A stretch of 64,000 bases of DNA from Selaginella moellendorffii (GCF_000143415.4 NW_003314449.1:33326-97325); one strand, 5' to 3'; shown: positions 1 to 10,075, counted from the stretch's first letter. Numbers and translations: made by a program. Notes: generated from the sequence alone by a model not told the origin.

Positions 1-3
1 CAC

Positions 4-55
4 CTTGAAATAAAATACATTAGAAACTTAGTAAAGGAATATCAATGAATCTCAC
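4..55 (-). other. Probable 3'-terminal intron of the DUF7869 gene
   Basis: On the minus strand CAAG is followed by GTGAG at 55-51 and the stretch ends in ATTTCAAG at 7-4. The same intron is seen in copy 3 at 36601-36652. There, splicing would join the frame to a short acidic tail (EQSESESEEA, then stop) instead of the ORF end at 42. The stop in copy 3 lies immediately before an element palindrome at 36542-36567. No transcript evidence is available. Confidence 0.5.
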
Positions 56-3000
56 CTTGAACCCGGGTTATGAATGCTCTTGCTGCATCTCTTGCATGGT
101 CTGGAAAGGTGATGGTGGCACTCTGCTTCCGCATCCAACCATGCACAACATTATCCACTGATATGCTCATGCTGGGATCCCTTGGATTCAGCACCCATCT
201 CTTTTCTAGGCAATCCTTCGTATATCCAGAACTTGGCTTGAACCACTCCACAGTTACATTGAAGGAGTTAGTTTCCGCGTCCTCCTCTGCATCAGTGATG
301 CAGCGCCCCACCCATATCATTTGTTTTTTATTACTGGGTCTGACAAGCACGACCATTCCTTTGCAGACCTGTACTGGATTGAATGCTGAATCCGGCTTCT
401 TGTTCCTCGGCCCACAATAGTGATCCTCAACATCGTTATCTGTCACTGCATTTCCAGAGGACATTGTTCCGCTACTATCTGGTGCTCTGGGTTCTAGCCA
501 AAAGGACTCTTCCAATTCTTCATATACAACCGGCCCATTTTGGATAGCAGATATAATCTTCTCCCAGTATTCGAGCAAAGGCTTGCACCTCTTAAAATAG
601 GATTCTCCACCAAACACCAACCCCCTCTTCCAGAAGGCAATATGCTGTCTAATCCCGGCCACTATACTTTCCTGGTCTTTGAGTCCATCCGGGTGCATCG
701 GCCGTGGGGAACCCTGAGGAATCATAGGTTCCCCAGTTATGGGATCTCTCTTGAAGAGTTCAATGCCGTCCACTGGCAGCCACACTGTATCCCATTCTCT
801 CATCTTGTACCTCATCACTGGAGCACCGTCACGCATGCTGAAATGAAACTGAAGAGGCTTGGAGTGGCCAATCAGCATTTTGGATCCGTCCCTGATGTAG
901 CCTCTTACAAACCCCTTAAAGTCTGGAACCTCTGTCACAAGTGCAGCTTCAACAGTGCCTTTGATGCAATTTTGGAATTCATCGTAGAGTTGTGGGAGGG
1001 TGAGGACATTGGATCGCCGGAGGGACTCTGCCAGGTGACTGAACATGGCATCGACGTCTTCATGAGTGTGCCCAACCATGAGAAAGCCAAGTGTAACCGT
1101 TTCAAATATGCCTTTGGCAACAAGCATCACCAAGTACGCGAAGACGTACATGTTTTTGTTCTCACTGCCAGCATTGTCTGTTTGGAGCAGAAGATGGGGT
1201 GGAAGGCCACATCGGCCGCAAGAACTTCCTTGAGATTCTGCTTCGTTTGGATGAGGCTGTGCATTCACCGGGCGACCAGCCTCGTCGGAATGGCATGAGG
1301 CCTCACGTGATAACCCTACAATCTGACGGCCAAAATATTCACTGGGATGGCATGGGGCCCCACGCGATACTGCAAGCCTTTGCTCCTCCTCCAGCTGAAC
1401 CCTGTATGGGGTTCGATCGACAAGGGCCTTATGCAAGGGTTGGCCGTTCAGCTCAGTCTGCGCACTTTGCAGTGACCTTAAGTGTTTTGCTAGGGACGCA
1501 ATCATCATGTTTGCACCCCCGCCACCCCATAGAGGTACAAAGAAGTTCCCATAGTTCTGGGCACCATGCCCATGAGCGATTATGCCAAACAGAGACACAG
1601 GCAGTTGCATGGATGAAGAGATTGCCTTGGGGGCAGGATTGAGTCGAGGTAAGCACGTCTTTTTCTGATCCATTTTGTCGTGGATGATGCAGAGGTAAGA
1701 GTCAGGTCTCTCCATGGAGAGAATCCTGTTATGATAATATGCAGTCCTGCAGCTTCTCTGCTTGATGTTGTGGTCGAGCCGCCTTCTAACCAACGTCTCT
1801 CGCTCTTGAGCGCTGCAAGAATTCTTCGACAAAGCCATTTTGATAGCAGTGCACTCGTCACACTTTGAAAAGCTGGAGTACTTTCCTATACTCACATCCC
1901 TGAACCTGTTGCTCCACAATCTACTAAATCTAGATTGGCTCAGCTTCCTGTAGCCATTACTCTGGAGTTCCCGATTCACATCTTCCAATATGGCCCCCTT
2001 GGTATACATGGAAGGGAGAACTCGTTGGGTGTCTCGTGTTCCATCTTCCAAGAGGCGGGTTTTATGTGGTTGCTGCTCGCTACATGTCTCGACAAACCTC
2101 TTGAAGATTGCCTCTCCATATACAACATGACCCCTGGTTTTGTGCGTACCGTCGTTCCCATGGACTGCCTGTTGAACCCTTTGTTCCTCGAACTCAGTTT
2201 TGATTCTGTAGAATGTGGTTCGAGGGACTCCATAAATGATTCTCCATGCCTTCATGCAGACCAAACCCCTCTGGAAGACCATGCCCCCCACCTGATGTTC
2301 TGAAGCATCAACAGATGACCGTAATGCCTCATACACAAAATTGCGAGCTGCCTTCCAGAACAATGTCTTGTATCTTGCTCTCTCCTCTTCAATAGCATCC
2401 CAATCAGCATGTTGACAGCACCTCCTCTTGCAACAAGCAACTGTCGAAACCATTCGAACCTCCATCGCCATTTTCTGCCTTTTCGGTTCGTTGCTCAGAT
2501 CCCTTTGGCTGCGCTGTAGGAAGGTGTACTTTCTTTTCCCATGAAGAGATGTTCTGTCATCAGTTGTAGTGGTGTTTGATTGTGAATCCTTCACATTCTC
2601 AAACACTAAATGCCTCAATTTCCACCGCACAATGCTTCCAATAGTCAGACTGTTTTCTTCTGTGTCAACAACCTCTAAAATCGCAACTCCAATATCATCC
2701 CAGCCCAATTCTTGATTAGCAACTGCATCTCTTGGATCGACAACTGTGGCTAAGCCCTCAGCTACCACCTCCCCCTCGGGGTTGTTTAGAAACACCTTTG
2801 CCTGAATCCATGTAGCACGGTTCTTAAGATCCACGGAGGGAACATGCGTCGCACTTGCGCTGTCCCCAACATCTGCTTTCTTCTGCACATTTTTCAAGGC
2901 AACAACAACATTTACCCCGACGACCATCTCTCCTCGTTCAATAGCGACCACATTCCCATCGAAGACAGTCTCTACTGATACAGCAGCATTGCCTTCCCCA

Positions 3001-3110
3001 AGCCTTTGACAGTGTATAACAAAGTTCCGATCCATAGACACAAGGGTCCCTTTTGCAACTCTCTTCCCACCATTCAAAATGTAAACCTTTTCCCCAACCC
3101 TGAAGGCCAT
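42..3110 (-). CDS. DUF7869-type protein, candidate transposase of the large TIR element
   Basis: An uninterrupted 1022-residue reading frame, the only long one in the window without visible damage. The N-terminal ~80 residues (from MAFRVGEKVYILNGG) look like a small beta-barrel with hydrophobic repeats. A Cys pair (CDEC) and HDKMDQ lie in the middle. Around residue 641 is LLLQTDNAGSENKN and around 681 is FLMVGHTHEDVDAMF, the hallmark of DUF7869 proteins. These acidic positions would fit an RNase H-like DDE/D catalytic core (inference). The C-terminal ~100 residues carry another barrel-like segment ending near the SISVDNVVHG motif. The start ATG follows a good 3' splice site (TTTCAG just upstream), so a 5' intron is likely. 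The last codons probably read into an intron (4-55); splicing would replace the final residues. Two element palindromes lie inside the frame (1289-1369). Confidence 0.75.
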   Translation of the reverse strand: MAFRVGEKVYILNGGKRVAKGTLVSMDRNFVIHCQRLGEGNAAVSVETVFDGNVVAIERGEMVVGVNVVVALKNVQKKADVGDSASATHVPSVDLKNRATWIQAKVFLNNPEGEVVAEGLATVVDPRDAVANQELGWDDIGVAILEVVDTEENSLTIGSIVRWKLRHLVFENVKDSQSNTTTTDDRTSLHGKRKYTFLQRSQRDLSNEPKRQKMAMEVRMVSTVACCKRRCCQHADWDAIEEERARYKTLFWKAARNFVYEALRSSVDASEHQVGGMVFQRGLVCMKAWRIIYGVPRTTFYRIKTEFEEQRVQQAVHGNDGTHKTRGHVVYGEAIFKRFVETCSEQQPHKTRLLEDGTRDTQRVLPSMYTKGAILEDVNRELQSNGYRKLSQSRFSRLWSNRFRDVSIGKYSSFSKCDECTAIKMALSKNSCSAQERETLVRRRLDHNIKQRSCRTAYYHNRILSMERPDSYLCIIHDKMDQKKTCLPRLNPAPKAISSSMQLPVSLFGIIAHGHGAQNYGNFFVPLWGGGGANMMIASLAKHLRSLQSAQTELNGQPLHKALVDRTPYRVQLEEEQRLAVSRGAPCHPSEYFGRQIVGLSREASCHSDEAGRPVNAQPHPNEAESQGSSCGRCGLPPHLLLQTDNAGSENKNMYVFAYLVMLVAKGIFETVTLGFLMVGHTHEDVDAMFSHLAESLRRSNVLTLPQLYDEFQNCIKGTVEAALVTEVPDFKGFVRGYIRDGSKMLIGHSKPLQFHFSMRDGAPVMRYKMREWDTVWLPVDGIELFKRDPITGEPMIPQGSPRPMHPDGLKDQESIVAGIRQHIAFWKRGLVFGGESYFKRCKPLLEYWEKIISAIQNGPVVYEELEESFWLEPRAPDSSGTMSSGNAVTDNDVEDHYCGPRNKKPDSAFNPVQVCKGMVVLVRPSNKKQMIWVGRCITDAEEDAETNSFNVTVEWFKPSSGYTKDCLEKRWVLNPRDPSMSISVDNVVHGWMRKQSATITFPDHARDAARAFITRVQGEIH
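1289..1369. repeat. Element palindromes, two copies inside the DUF7869 frame
   Basis: Copies at about 1289-1311 and 1345-1369 match the element motif (ATGGCATG, GGCC centre, CACGTGAT or CACGCGAT). They lie 56 bp apart and add residues such as SREASCHSDE and SRGAPCHPSE to the translated frame. They could belong to an unspliced intron; GT and AG positions exist, but I could not fix boundaries. Confidence 0.65.
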
Positions 3111-3190
3111 TCTGAAAGTGCAGAAAAGAAGTTAAGACCATACAAAAAATGATTGGAGAATGGCCTAAATCATAACATACCAAACAACCT

Positions 3191-3384
3191 CAATAGCATG
3201 AGGCCACATGCCATTATTCAAACATGCTATTGACACCCACATGAAATTTCGCATTCACAAAATTGGCATGAGGCCTCATGCCATCTTGATATACACACAG
3301 CTGCAGGCAAGTAAAAACATACATGACAATACGCTAGCCATGAAATTGCAAGGGCCCAAGATGGCATGTGGCCTCATGCCATTT
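3191..3384. repeat. Element palindromes, three copies in the DUF7869 5' region
   Basis: Copies at about 3191-3215, 3261-3285 and 3360-3384. The middle one is almost perfect (TGGCATGAGGCCTCATGCCA, self-complementary). All three lie upstream of a probable 3' splice site at the ATG, so they may sit inside a 5' UTR intron. The equivalent copies in the right arm are at 21560-21752. Confidence 0.85.
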
Positions 3385-4404
3385 CTAAATGTGGTCCTAA
3401 ACCATTCCATGGTGAACATACCAGGAAGCACAAGTGCCGAATATCAAGAGGAAGCGGTAGCCACACCAAAGACAGTGCCGCTCGCAACACCGCAACTACT
3501 CGTAGCGCCGCTCACAACACCGCAACTGCTCGTAGCGCCGCTCGCACAAACTGCCACTCGCATAAACTGCCGCTCGCAATGGCGCTCGCAATGCCGCAAC
3601 CGCTTGTAGACGCATAAACCACAGCTCACAACGCCGCTTACACAAGCAGCGCTCACTGCGCTCAGCGGAACCAAGAACACGGCACACAAAAATGATAGAC
3701 CTAGGAATGAGTTCGAGAATTCAAAAATAACACACGCTTGAATGTCACATCAAATCCTCTGACAAACCAAATCTTATGATTCCTCTGACAAATTTCAAAC
3801 TGAGTAGCTTCTAGACTTTGCTGTCGGAGGTTGAACTTTGTCACATCATGTCCTTGCCTCGATCCAGCTGTGCCATGTCAGTGATTCGAACTTTGCCATG
3901 CCATGTCAGCGATCCGCGCCAAGATTATTCGCTGTGTAAAGGAATAATTATGCTGTGTGTGTACGTCCATTTATGGCAATATAAGGCCACACGCCATTCA
4001 AAGAATAATGCTAGTCGAGCATTTTTTGGTGCATTTTTGGGTTCAAAATTGCATGAGCCCACACGCTATAAAGTTTACCTGTACCAAAAATAGAAACAGC
4101 TTTATTTACTTGGGAATTTAAGTGGTTGAGGCATTTTTAAACTTACAAACACATGCCCTACTTACATTCCTTTGGTTGCTTAAAATTCAAAAATATTATA
4201 AACCTTTTTTTTTGCATTTTCAATGTTTTCAATTATGGTTTTTGATTTTCGCAGGACCAGCCTAGTAATCTATTTGCATCCCGTCATGTTTATAGCTAGC
4301 TTTCGTTTGTCCCCTTCGCTGGCCTGAGATACATCTGCTCGGAATCTGCCTCTTACAGCATTTGCCCAGAAAGGGCATCTTTCTTCACGCAGCATTTGCC
4401 ACAT

Positions 4405-4436
4405 GTTTAGGGTTAGGGTTTAGGGTTTAGGGTTTA
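4405..4436 (+). repeat. Telomere-type TTTAGGG units (telo-box) in the divergent promoter
   Basis: About four consecutive TTTAGGG-type units, one of them shortened. Plant telomeres and many plant promoters use this unit. The same units occur, inverted, in copy 2 at 20513-20539, so they are part of the transposon and not a chromosome end. Confidence 0.8.
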
Positions 4437-4908
4437 GCAATTCAGTAGCTTGATAAACATGCAAATACAGAACTTGATGCAAAATCCTTTGATATGTCAC
4501 AATGCCCCTAGGACCATAAACACATTTCAATAGAGAGGGTCCTTTCATTTCATAACTCCTTACGTAGATCTTGGTGAAACCAGAGTTAGTGAAGTTGGTT
4601 TCTTGTGATCCCGCATCTGATTGTGATGTCCCTTTGCAGTGTCGATGGAAAGGTCAATGCACACCAAACTGTAGAATCTTGGAGCAAAATAACGGTCGGA
4701 TCTATGGCAAATGCCCCTGAAACATTGTAAGGCTCGTGTGGTCTCATGTGGTGTCCGATCGAGATGCTTCTTTGCAGGGTCATCAAGAAGGACATTGTAT
4801 ACCGTTCTGTAAAATATAGTTGCGATCTAACGGTTGGATCTCCAGGAAACTCAAAACAATCTCGCGCGTGTCAGAATATTCTAGGAATATACTCCTATGT
4901 GCTCTTGA

Positions 4909-4933
4909 AAATGGCATGCGGCCCCACGCCATT
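4909..4933. repeat. Element palindrome
   Basis: AAATGGCATG, a CGGCCC core and CACGCCATT. It sits just before the second member of the direct repeat that carries GAGCATTTTTTGG. The counterpart in the right arm is at 20016-20041. Confidence 0.8.
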
Positions 4934-5679
4934 CAAGAGATAATGCCAGATGACGCCGAGCATTTTTTGGTGCATTTTTTGGGATCAAAATTGCATGAGC
5001 CCACACGCTTGAACGTCACATCAAATCCTCTGACAATTTATTTAGCTGAACATCTAGCATTTTTGGAAATACAAGATGCTTTGGAATATCCAATCATGCA
5101 TAATATAAATATAGCGAGGGTATTAAATGATATCCCAATCATGATCTTTCTTTTGGATTTCGCGTGCATGCAGTCCGAGGAATGATGACGTTGCGGATTT
5201 CTTTTGGATTTCACGCATGCATGCGCCGATCCAGAAATTAATGGTGGCGCCCAAGTCCAAGGAATGATGACATGGCGGGATTACCAACCGTCGTGACATT
5301 TCGCACGTGTGAGGTTAGGTTTTGCATTTTGCTTCGTACTCGCGCTCGCACACTCGCGCTCGCATCGCGCTCCCACTCGCGCTCCCACTTCTCTACAGGT
5401 TTCTCGTGTGCATCGGCGTCCACTCGCGCTTGCATCACACTCGCGCTCGCATCGCGCTCGTGTGCATCGGCGTCCATTTCAAGACACACCCAGTTTGTAA
5501 CTTCGCCGCCAACTCCGCCGCCCACTCCGCCACCCACACGCAGCCCACTTGGCGTCCCGGGAGATTTCAGCGCCACTCTCCAACTGTAAGTGGCAGAGTA
5601 GCCTTGCTGCTATGATCCGCTGCACACACAGTGCACATTCGCCAGCAAGTCCGGTTGTCACGCCTCCATTCGGCTTCAA

Positions 5680-8623
5680 ATGGTAAGTCTTTAGGCCAAG
5701 TAGAAAATGGCATGAGGCTACATGCCATTCAGTAGCAACATTGGCATGCACCGATTGGGCTCTCGAGTGCAGTCCGGTTACAGATGGCGTGTAGCCTCAC
5801 GCCATCTTAGGATGCAGCCTCAAGACATCTGATACAGTGGTGAATGGCGTGTGGCCTCACGTTATTTCCAGCTACTAGCTTTTCATCTGTCAGCTCTAAT
5901 TGTTGTGCATTTCTGAACAGGCAAGGAATTGCGTTCTTCTTCCAGCCACTGTCAATGTGGATGCAGAGAAGGGGGAGGAGCTCACCAGTTGGACTTTCGG
6001 GATGGAAGGCGAGGATCTGAGGCTGTACAACACAGATGGTGGGAGAAAAGAATGCATGGGGATCCTCATCCAAGTGACAGACACTCCATGCAGTTCCATG
6101 CAAGAATATGGACTGGCACTTTTGGTAGAGACAGCGTCTGCCTTCAAGATCCACCTTGCACATCCTAGCGGCTTCCCGGAGGGGGGCAGCGGCTATGAGG
6201 AATTCCTAGAGGGAGCTAGGGAGAGGTTGTCCAGGAGGCCCACAATTTCAAAGACGCTACGGGTCTATGAAGATCACATGGAATCCACGGACCTCACCTA
6301 CGGCGATGTTCAAAAACTATATTCCAACATTGAGCCGTTGAGAGTGACTCCAGTTCGCGAAGCAAAGGGGAAGGGGGTCGATCTGGAAACTACCTCGAAG
6401 CAGAAAAGGGTGGTCAAGCTCAAGCCGACGTCCGACTCTCCTGCTCCAAAAAAGAAGCTACTCAGTGATGCCATTGCCTCGGGTTCGAACACTACACCCA
6501 CCAAAAAGAAGAGCCGCAAAGAGCAGAAAGAGCAAGAAGAGGCAGCAAAAATCGTCGCAGATAATAGTACTTGTTACTATTCCAACAAAGTATATACAAT
6601 CGACGTGAGCCGTATCGACATCCAAAGCAAATACAACCACAGGCTAGTATCTGATGAGTGGGTGGAGAAATTGAAGCAGAAGATGCTGGCAAGTCCAGTA
6701 ACACCCGACATCGCAGACGTGATCCCCTACTACCAAAAAATGAAGGGCGAGATGAGGTTTCCAGACTTGATCAATAGGAAGGTGTTGGACGATCAGAACA
6801 TCCGGTTCTATGCCGTCTCCGGGCAGCATTCTAGCTTGGCGATGCAAGAGATAGTTGTGGATATTATGGTGGGCGAGGAGGTGAAGAAAGTCTTCAAGAC
6901 AAGAGTTGTTCGCCTGATAAAAGGCAACTCGCCCCTCCGATCTATCATATACATCTCCCATGCGCAGAATGTCAAGCAAGAAACGTGCTACAAATCGGGT
7001 CTGCACGAGACATTGGCACGAACACGGAAGCTCTGGGTTCAACTGAAGAAGCCACAAAAACCAGGACAAGGACGTGCACTAGCAACTAGCGCCTGGCAGG
7101 TAAGCCTCGTTGTATGTGGCATAGCATGTGGCCTCACGCCATTTCCATTGCAGGAATTCTCGAGTCTTCTCTCGAAAACACTGGGGGTCAATGACACACT
7201 CAGCATCCATAACATTCTACTCGCGACAAAAGTTGTTTTTGACAAATGGGTAGATGTGCTGAGGAGGTACCATGACGGGGAGTTGCCAAACTCAATGGGT
7301 GTGGAGGACGGCCGGAAGCCCAATGATTTGAAGCTCAACGCCTTGCATTTCTCGCGGTCTCTAGACGACGACGACCTTCTGACAGTGGCTAATGCTCTTC
7401 TACGTGGTGAGGTAGTCTTCAACAAGACCAAAATGACTCCCGGCCATATTGTGACATACGAGGACTTGTGCACGACTCTGAGAGCTCGTGCGCTATTGAA
7501 GGATTGGATCTTCGAGCAAGTGGCCGTGGAGAGGGTGAGCATCGACACCACGCAAGAGATGATGGAAGCGCTGGAGTTGTCAAATGAAGACATCGACGAG
7601 TACGTGAAGGGGGCCCCCAAGTTCATCGATCTGCTGCGGGATGCCACGAAAAGTAAAGCTGAGAAGTTGGATCAGTATCCAAATTTCATTAATATTGATG
7701 TCGACCGCCGGCTTTAGAAACAGCTCGACCCCGCAGCAGAGGCCTATCGAGAACCTTACCGGGTATACTTGAATTCAGATGAGGATCAAAGGTGGAGGAG
7801 CATCGTTTCCCGCGGAGATGAGCAGGTCAAGAACATCTTTTGTGTGATGGACTTCACAAACGAGGAGATCACTCATGCAGACGAAGTCAGCTCCATCATT
7901 GACTTAATGGTGGGACTTGCGGAGGTGGAATCTTCAGTCCACTATATGATCTACGACTCCGAATCCTATCACAAGTTCTGGAAGGCCTTGAACGAGGTGA
8001 AGGCTCGGTTGAAAGGCAAGGAGATGCGGGAGATCCATGGGATAATGGCTAAGAAGAAGATACCGACGAATGTCCGCATCTTCACACTCGCCCTTGTTAT
8101 TGGTCCTGCAGCAGAGTGGGACTGGAGTGACTTCCCAGCTTCGTTCGACAAGGCCAATCGAATTGATTTGAGGGAGGTCAATTTACCCGTGCCTGAGGAA
8201 CTGAAGACGGCTATGGAGCTTTCGAATCCAAAGAAAGCTCCAGGTGCAGCATGGGAAATGCTCAGCTGGGTCTTCAACGCAATAGCGGGTGGGTCACCTG
8301 CTTCCGACTCCAAGGGCAAATGCATTGTCGAGTACAACTGCGGCGGACTATTCTTTCGAGCCGCACTACTCAAGGGTGTCCCGTGTGTTGCGGTGACAAA
8401 CTCCATTGAAGAGGTGACTTCAATGGAGCATATAATTACAGTTGCCAAAGAAAAACAGTATCTTCTCTGCGAACCTGGTGAGTATGCACTTTAAGTTTAA
8501 ATGTTATCTCACAAGCTCTGTATGCAGGAGCGTGGCCACCCCCAGATGCTGAAATGGCGTTAACAGCTACTATTGAAGATACCCATGTTGGGCCGAGCTC
8601 ACAACCTGCACAAGGTAAGGTCA
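5680..8623 (+). CDS. ParB/sulfiredoxin-fold protein with DNA-methylase-like C-terminus (one nonsense codon)
   Basis: I place the start at ATG 5680-5682, directly before a GTAAGT donor; splicing to 5921 gives MARNCVLLPATVNVDAEKG. Exons: 5680-5682, 5921-7099, 7154-8479, 8528-8611. After an N-terminal domain (~150 aa) and a K-rich linker comes a ParB-N-like domain: YTIDVSRIDIQ, a helix, VIPYY, then FYAVSGQHSSLAMQE, resembling the GxxR/GQHR nucleotide-binding motif of ParB. The end (EMLSWVFNAIAGG, YNCGGLFFRAALLKGVPCVAV) resembles the segment around motif I of N6-adenine/N4-cytosine methylases, but without a clean DPF.GSGT, so activity is doubtful. ParB-methylase fusions are known in phages. Codon 7715-7717 is TAG where copy 2 has CAG, so this copy is interrupted. 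The gene probably continued into the linker and phosphatase exons before the deletion at 8623. Confidence 0.6.
5683..5920 (+). other. Intron 1 of the ParB-like gene
   Basis: Starts GTAAGT and ends TTCTGAACAG. Splicing puts ATG directly in frame with GCAAGGAATTGC. The same arrangement exists in copy 2, where ATG is at 19307-19305 and the acceptor precedes 19065. The intron contains three element palindromes. Confidence 0.6.
5705..5867. repeat. Element palindromes, three copies within intron 1
   Basis: Copies at about 5705-5729 (ATGGCATG/AGGCTA/CATGCCAT), 5783-5806 (ATGGCGTG/TAGCCT/CACGCCAT) and 5842-5867 (ATGGCGTG/TGGCCT/CACGTTAT). Several differences between arms are compensatory or transitions, so the pairing is mostly kept. 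Confidence 0.85.
7100..7153 (+). other. Intron 2 of the ParB-like gene, containing an element palindrome
   Basis: GTAAGC to TTGCAG, 54 bp, a multiple of three, so the unspliced frame stays open. The palindrome (7117-7144) fills the middle and ends a few bases before the acceptor. Copy 2 keeps the same intron around 17841-17892 with its palindrome at 17841-17866. Confidence 0.7.
8480..8527 (+). other. Intron 3 of the ParB-like gene
   Basis: GTGAGT to TATGCAG. Splicing joins LLCEP to GAWPPPDAEMALTATIED and keeps the frame open to the next donor at 8612. Without splicing the frame stops at 8494. There is no palindrome in this intron. Confidence 0.6.
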
Positions 8624-10075
8624 CATGCATATGGATCCGCCAGTGGACTCTACTTGGCTGCAAGAGTCATCAGAGCTGGTGGAGGCTACTATCCATATCA
8701 ACGCCAAGCAAGCTGACCACGCTCCACTTGATGCTGCCCATACCACTGAGTCAATCTTGTCCACGTATCCAACTGACGGTGACCAGGCGCCATTGGACCC
8801 ACATGAGGCCGCCCCAGCCGCCGAGCCGGTCGTATCCTCATTTCCAACGGACTCAACGTGTGCCCAATCGTTTGACTACGCGCCGTTGGAACCTCCCTAC
8901 ACCGCCCCTGCTGCCTGTTCGGTCATGTCCACTTTGCCAACGGAGGCACCAGCTGAAATGGCGTGTGATCACACGCCATCGGAACCACCCCATGCCACTG
9001 TTGAGCCAGTTGTACCAGAGTCTACAGCTGAAATGGCATGTGCCCACACGCCATCGGATGCGATTGACCCCACATTGCAGAGGAGAGTATTTCCGCCCTT
9101 CACGTTTCCTCGACCAAAACCCTCTCAACGACCATCGGGAGCAACATTCGCTAATATTGTAGATGGTAAAATTGACTTGTACCATTTTTTATGCTGACGC
9201 ATTTCATTTCAGAGTCACGGCGAAGGTACTGTATCGTTTTTGATCTGAACGGTGTCCTTTTCTCCCATGAGCGTGGCTCGTCCTCGAATGTCATTGCACC
9301 CTCCAAAGCCTGCGGTCGCAAGTTGGTCAAAAGAGACAGATTCACATTAATCACACAGGAGAAACTGCGGGATCTAATAATGACCATGCGACACTTAAAA
9401 CAGAGGGCCGGGTTCAATTTGCAATTGGGAGTTTGGACATCCATGATGCGCCACAATGCATTAACATTGCTACAGATGATGCACGATCAGACGCGAGTAA
9501 TATTACCATTTGACTTTCTCCTAACGCAGGAGGATTGCTTGACTATGGTCCATGTGAGGGGTAGCAAGCCCATCTTCATCAAGCCAGAGGCTGTAGTGAT
9601 GAACCGGACTGCTAGCTCAAGTGAAATCCTCATCATCGATGACTCGCCGATTAAAACTGCAGCGAACACGCACACATATGCAGTGCACCCCATCTCTTGC
9701 AGTATGGAAACTAGGGAGAAGAAACCGTATGTTCTGGGGGACCTTGCAAAACGGCTTGGAGCGATGGTGATAGAGAACCGGCCAGTCCAGGAGGTGGCTG
9801 CAGAAATCAACCAAATGGCAGATGGAACGGTATATCAGAAGCCATTTGATCGGACAGACACCAGTCATCATTTATGGCATGTATATTGTCTAGCCAAGCA
9901 CTATCCGCATCTCCATAATCTGCTCAACCGGATGGGTTCTTCGACCACTGAACATGAGCGTGGACGTATTAGAGAAGAGATGGCATTACTATTGGGTTTA
10001 AATCCTGATAGTGTGGAGAGTGATGAAATTCCAAGATTATTGTATAGGCGTTGGAGGCAAAAAATAACAGTCTGA
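8624..10075 (+). CDS. FCP1/NIF-type HAD phosphatase domain with Pro/Thr-rich N-terminal region
   Basis: Exon 1 (to 9166) encodes a Pro/Glu/Thr-rich linker beginning MHMDPPVDSTWLQ; two element palindromes there encode the repeated peptide AEMAC-HTPS. An intron (9167-9212) joins to DESRRRYCIVFDLNGVLFS, the HAD motif I region. Here the usual DxD reads DLN, as in some plant FCP1-like proteins. LGVWTSMMRH (motif II, Thr-Ser) and ILIIDDSPIK (motif IV, DDSP) follow; between them KPIF.KP fits the family. Related enzymes remove phosphate from the RNA polymerase II CTD or similar substrates. No nonsense codon is seen in the catalytic exon. The upstream exons were lost with the deletion at 8623, so I cannot tell whether this was fused to the ParB-like protein or had its own start. 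Confidence 0.7.
8955..9055. repeat. Element palindromes, two copies inside the phosphatase linker exon
   Basis: About 8955-8980 (half-sites AATGGCGTG and CACACGCCAT around TGATCA) and 9029-9055 (AATGGCATG, CCCA, CACGCCAT). They lie in coding sequence and translate as EMACDHTPSE and EMACAHTPSD. Copy 2 has both (14691-14790). Confidence 0.8.
9167..9212 (+). other. Intron before the HAD catalytic exon
   Basis: GTAAAA to CATTTCAG, 46 bp. Splicing joins GCTAATATTGTAGATG to AGTCACGG and keeps one frame from the Pro/Thr-rich linker into the HAD domain. It is conserved in copy 2 (about 14536-14581). No palindrome is present. Confidence 0.6.

Larger units (their letters stand above)
3111..5679. promoter_or_regulatory. 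Divergent intergenic/5' region between the DUF7869 and ParB-like genes
   Basis: No convincing coding frame. Contents in order: three element palindromes (3191-3384), a low-complexity GCTCGY-rich stretch (3470-3660), a direct-repeat pair (3995-4080 versus 4932-5010, both with GAGCATTTTTTGGTGCATTT), telomere-type TTTAGGG units (4405-4436), a palindrome at 4909-4933, and a second CGCTCGC-rich stretch (5330-5540). Copy 2 has the same layout at 19308-21833. As the only space between two divergent genes it should contain both promoters; I could not pick a TATA box with confidence. Confidence 0.5.

Noticed and set aside
540-2303. Plus-strand frames of 60-250 codons across 1-3100
   Set aside because: They lie antisense to the DUF7869 gene and show no domain; shadows of the real frame.
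4405-4436. Chromosome end or interstitial telomere tract
   Set aside because: Only about four units, present at the same internal place in both transposon copies; this is a promoter-type telo-box.
3191-5867. CRISPR-like array of short palindromic repeats
   Set aside because: Spacing is irregular (tens to hundreds of bases), there are no unique equal-length spacers or cas genes, and the sites lie in introns, UTRs and exons of a eukaryotic transposon.
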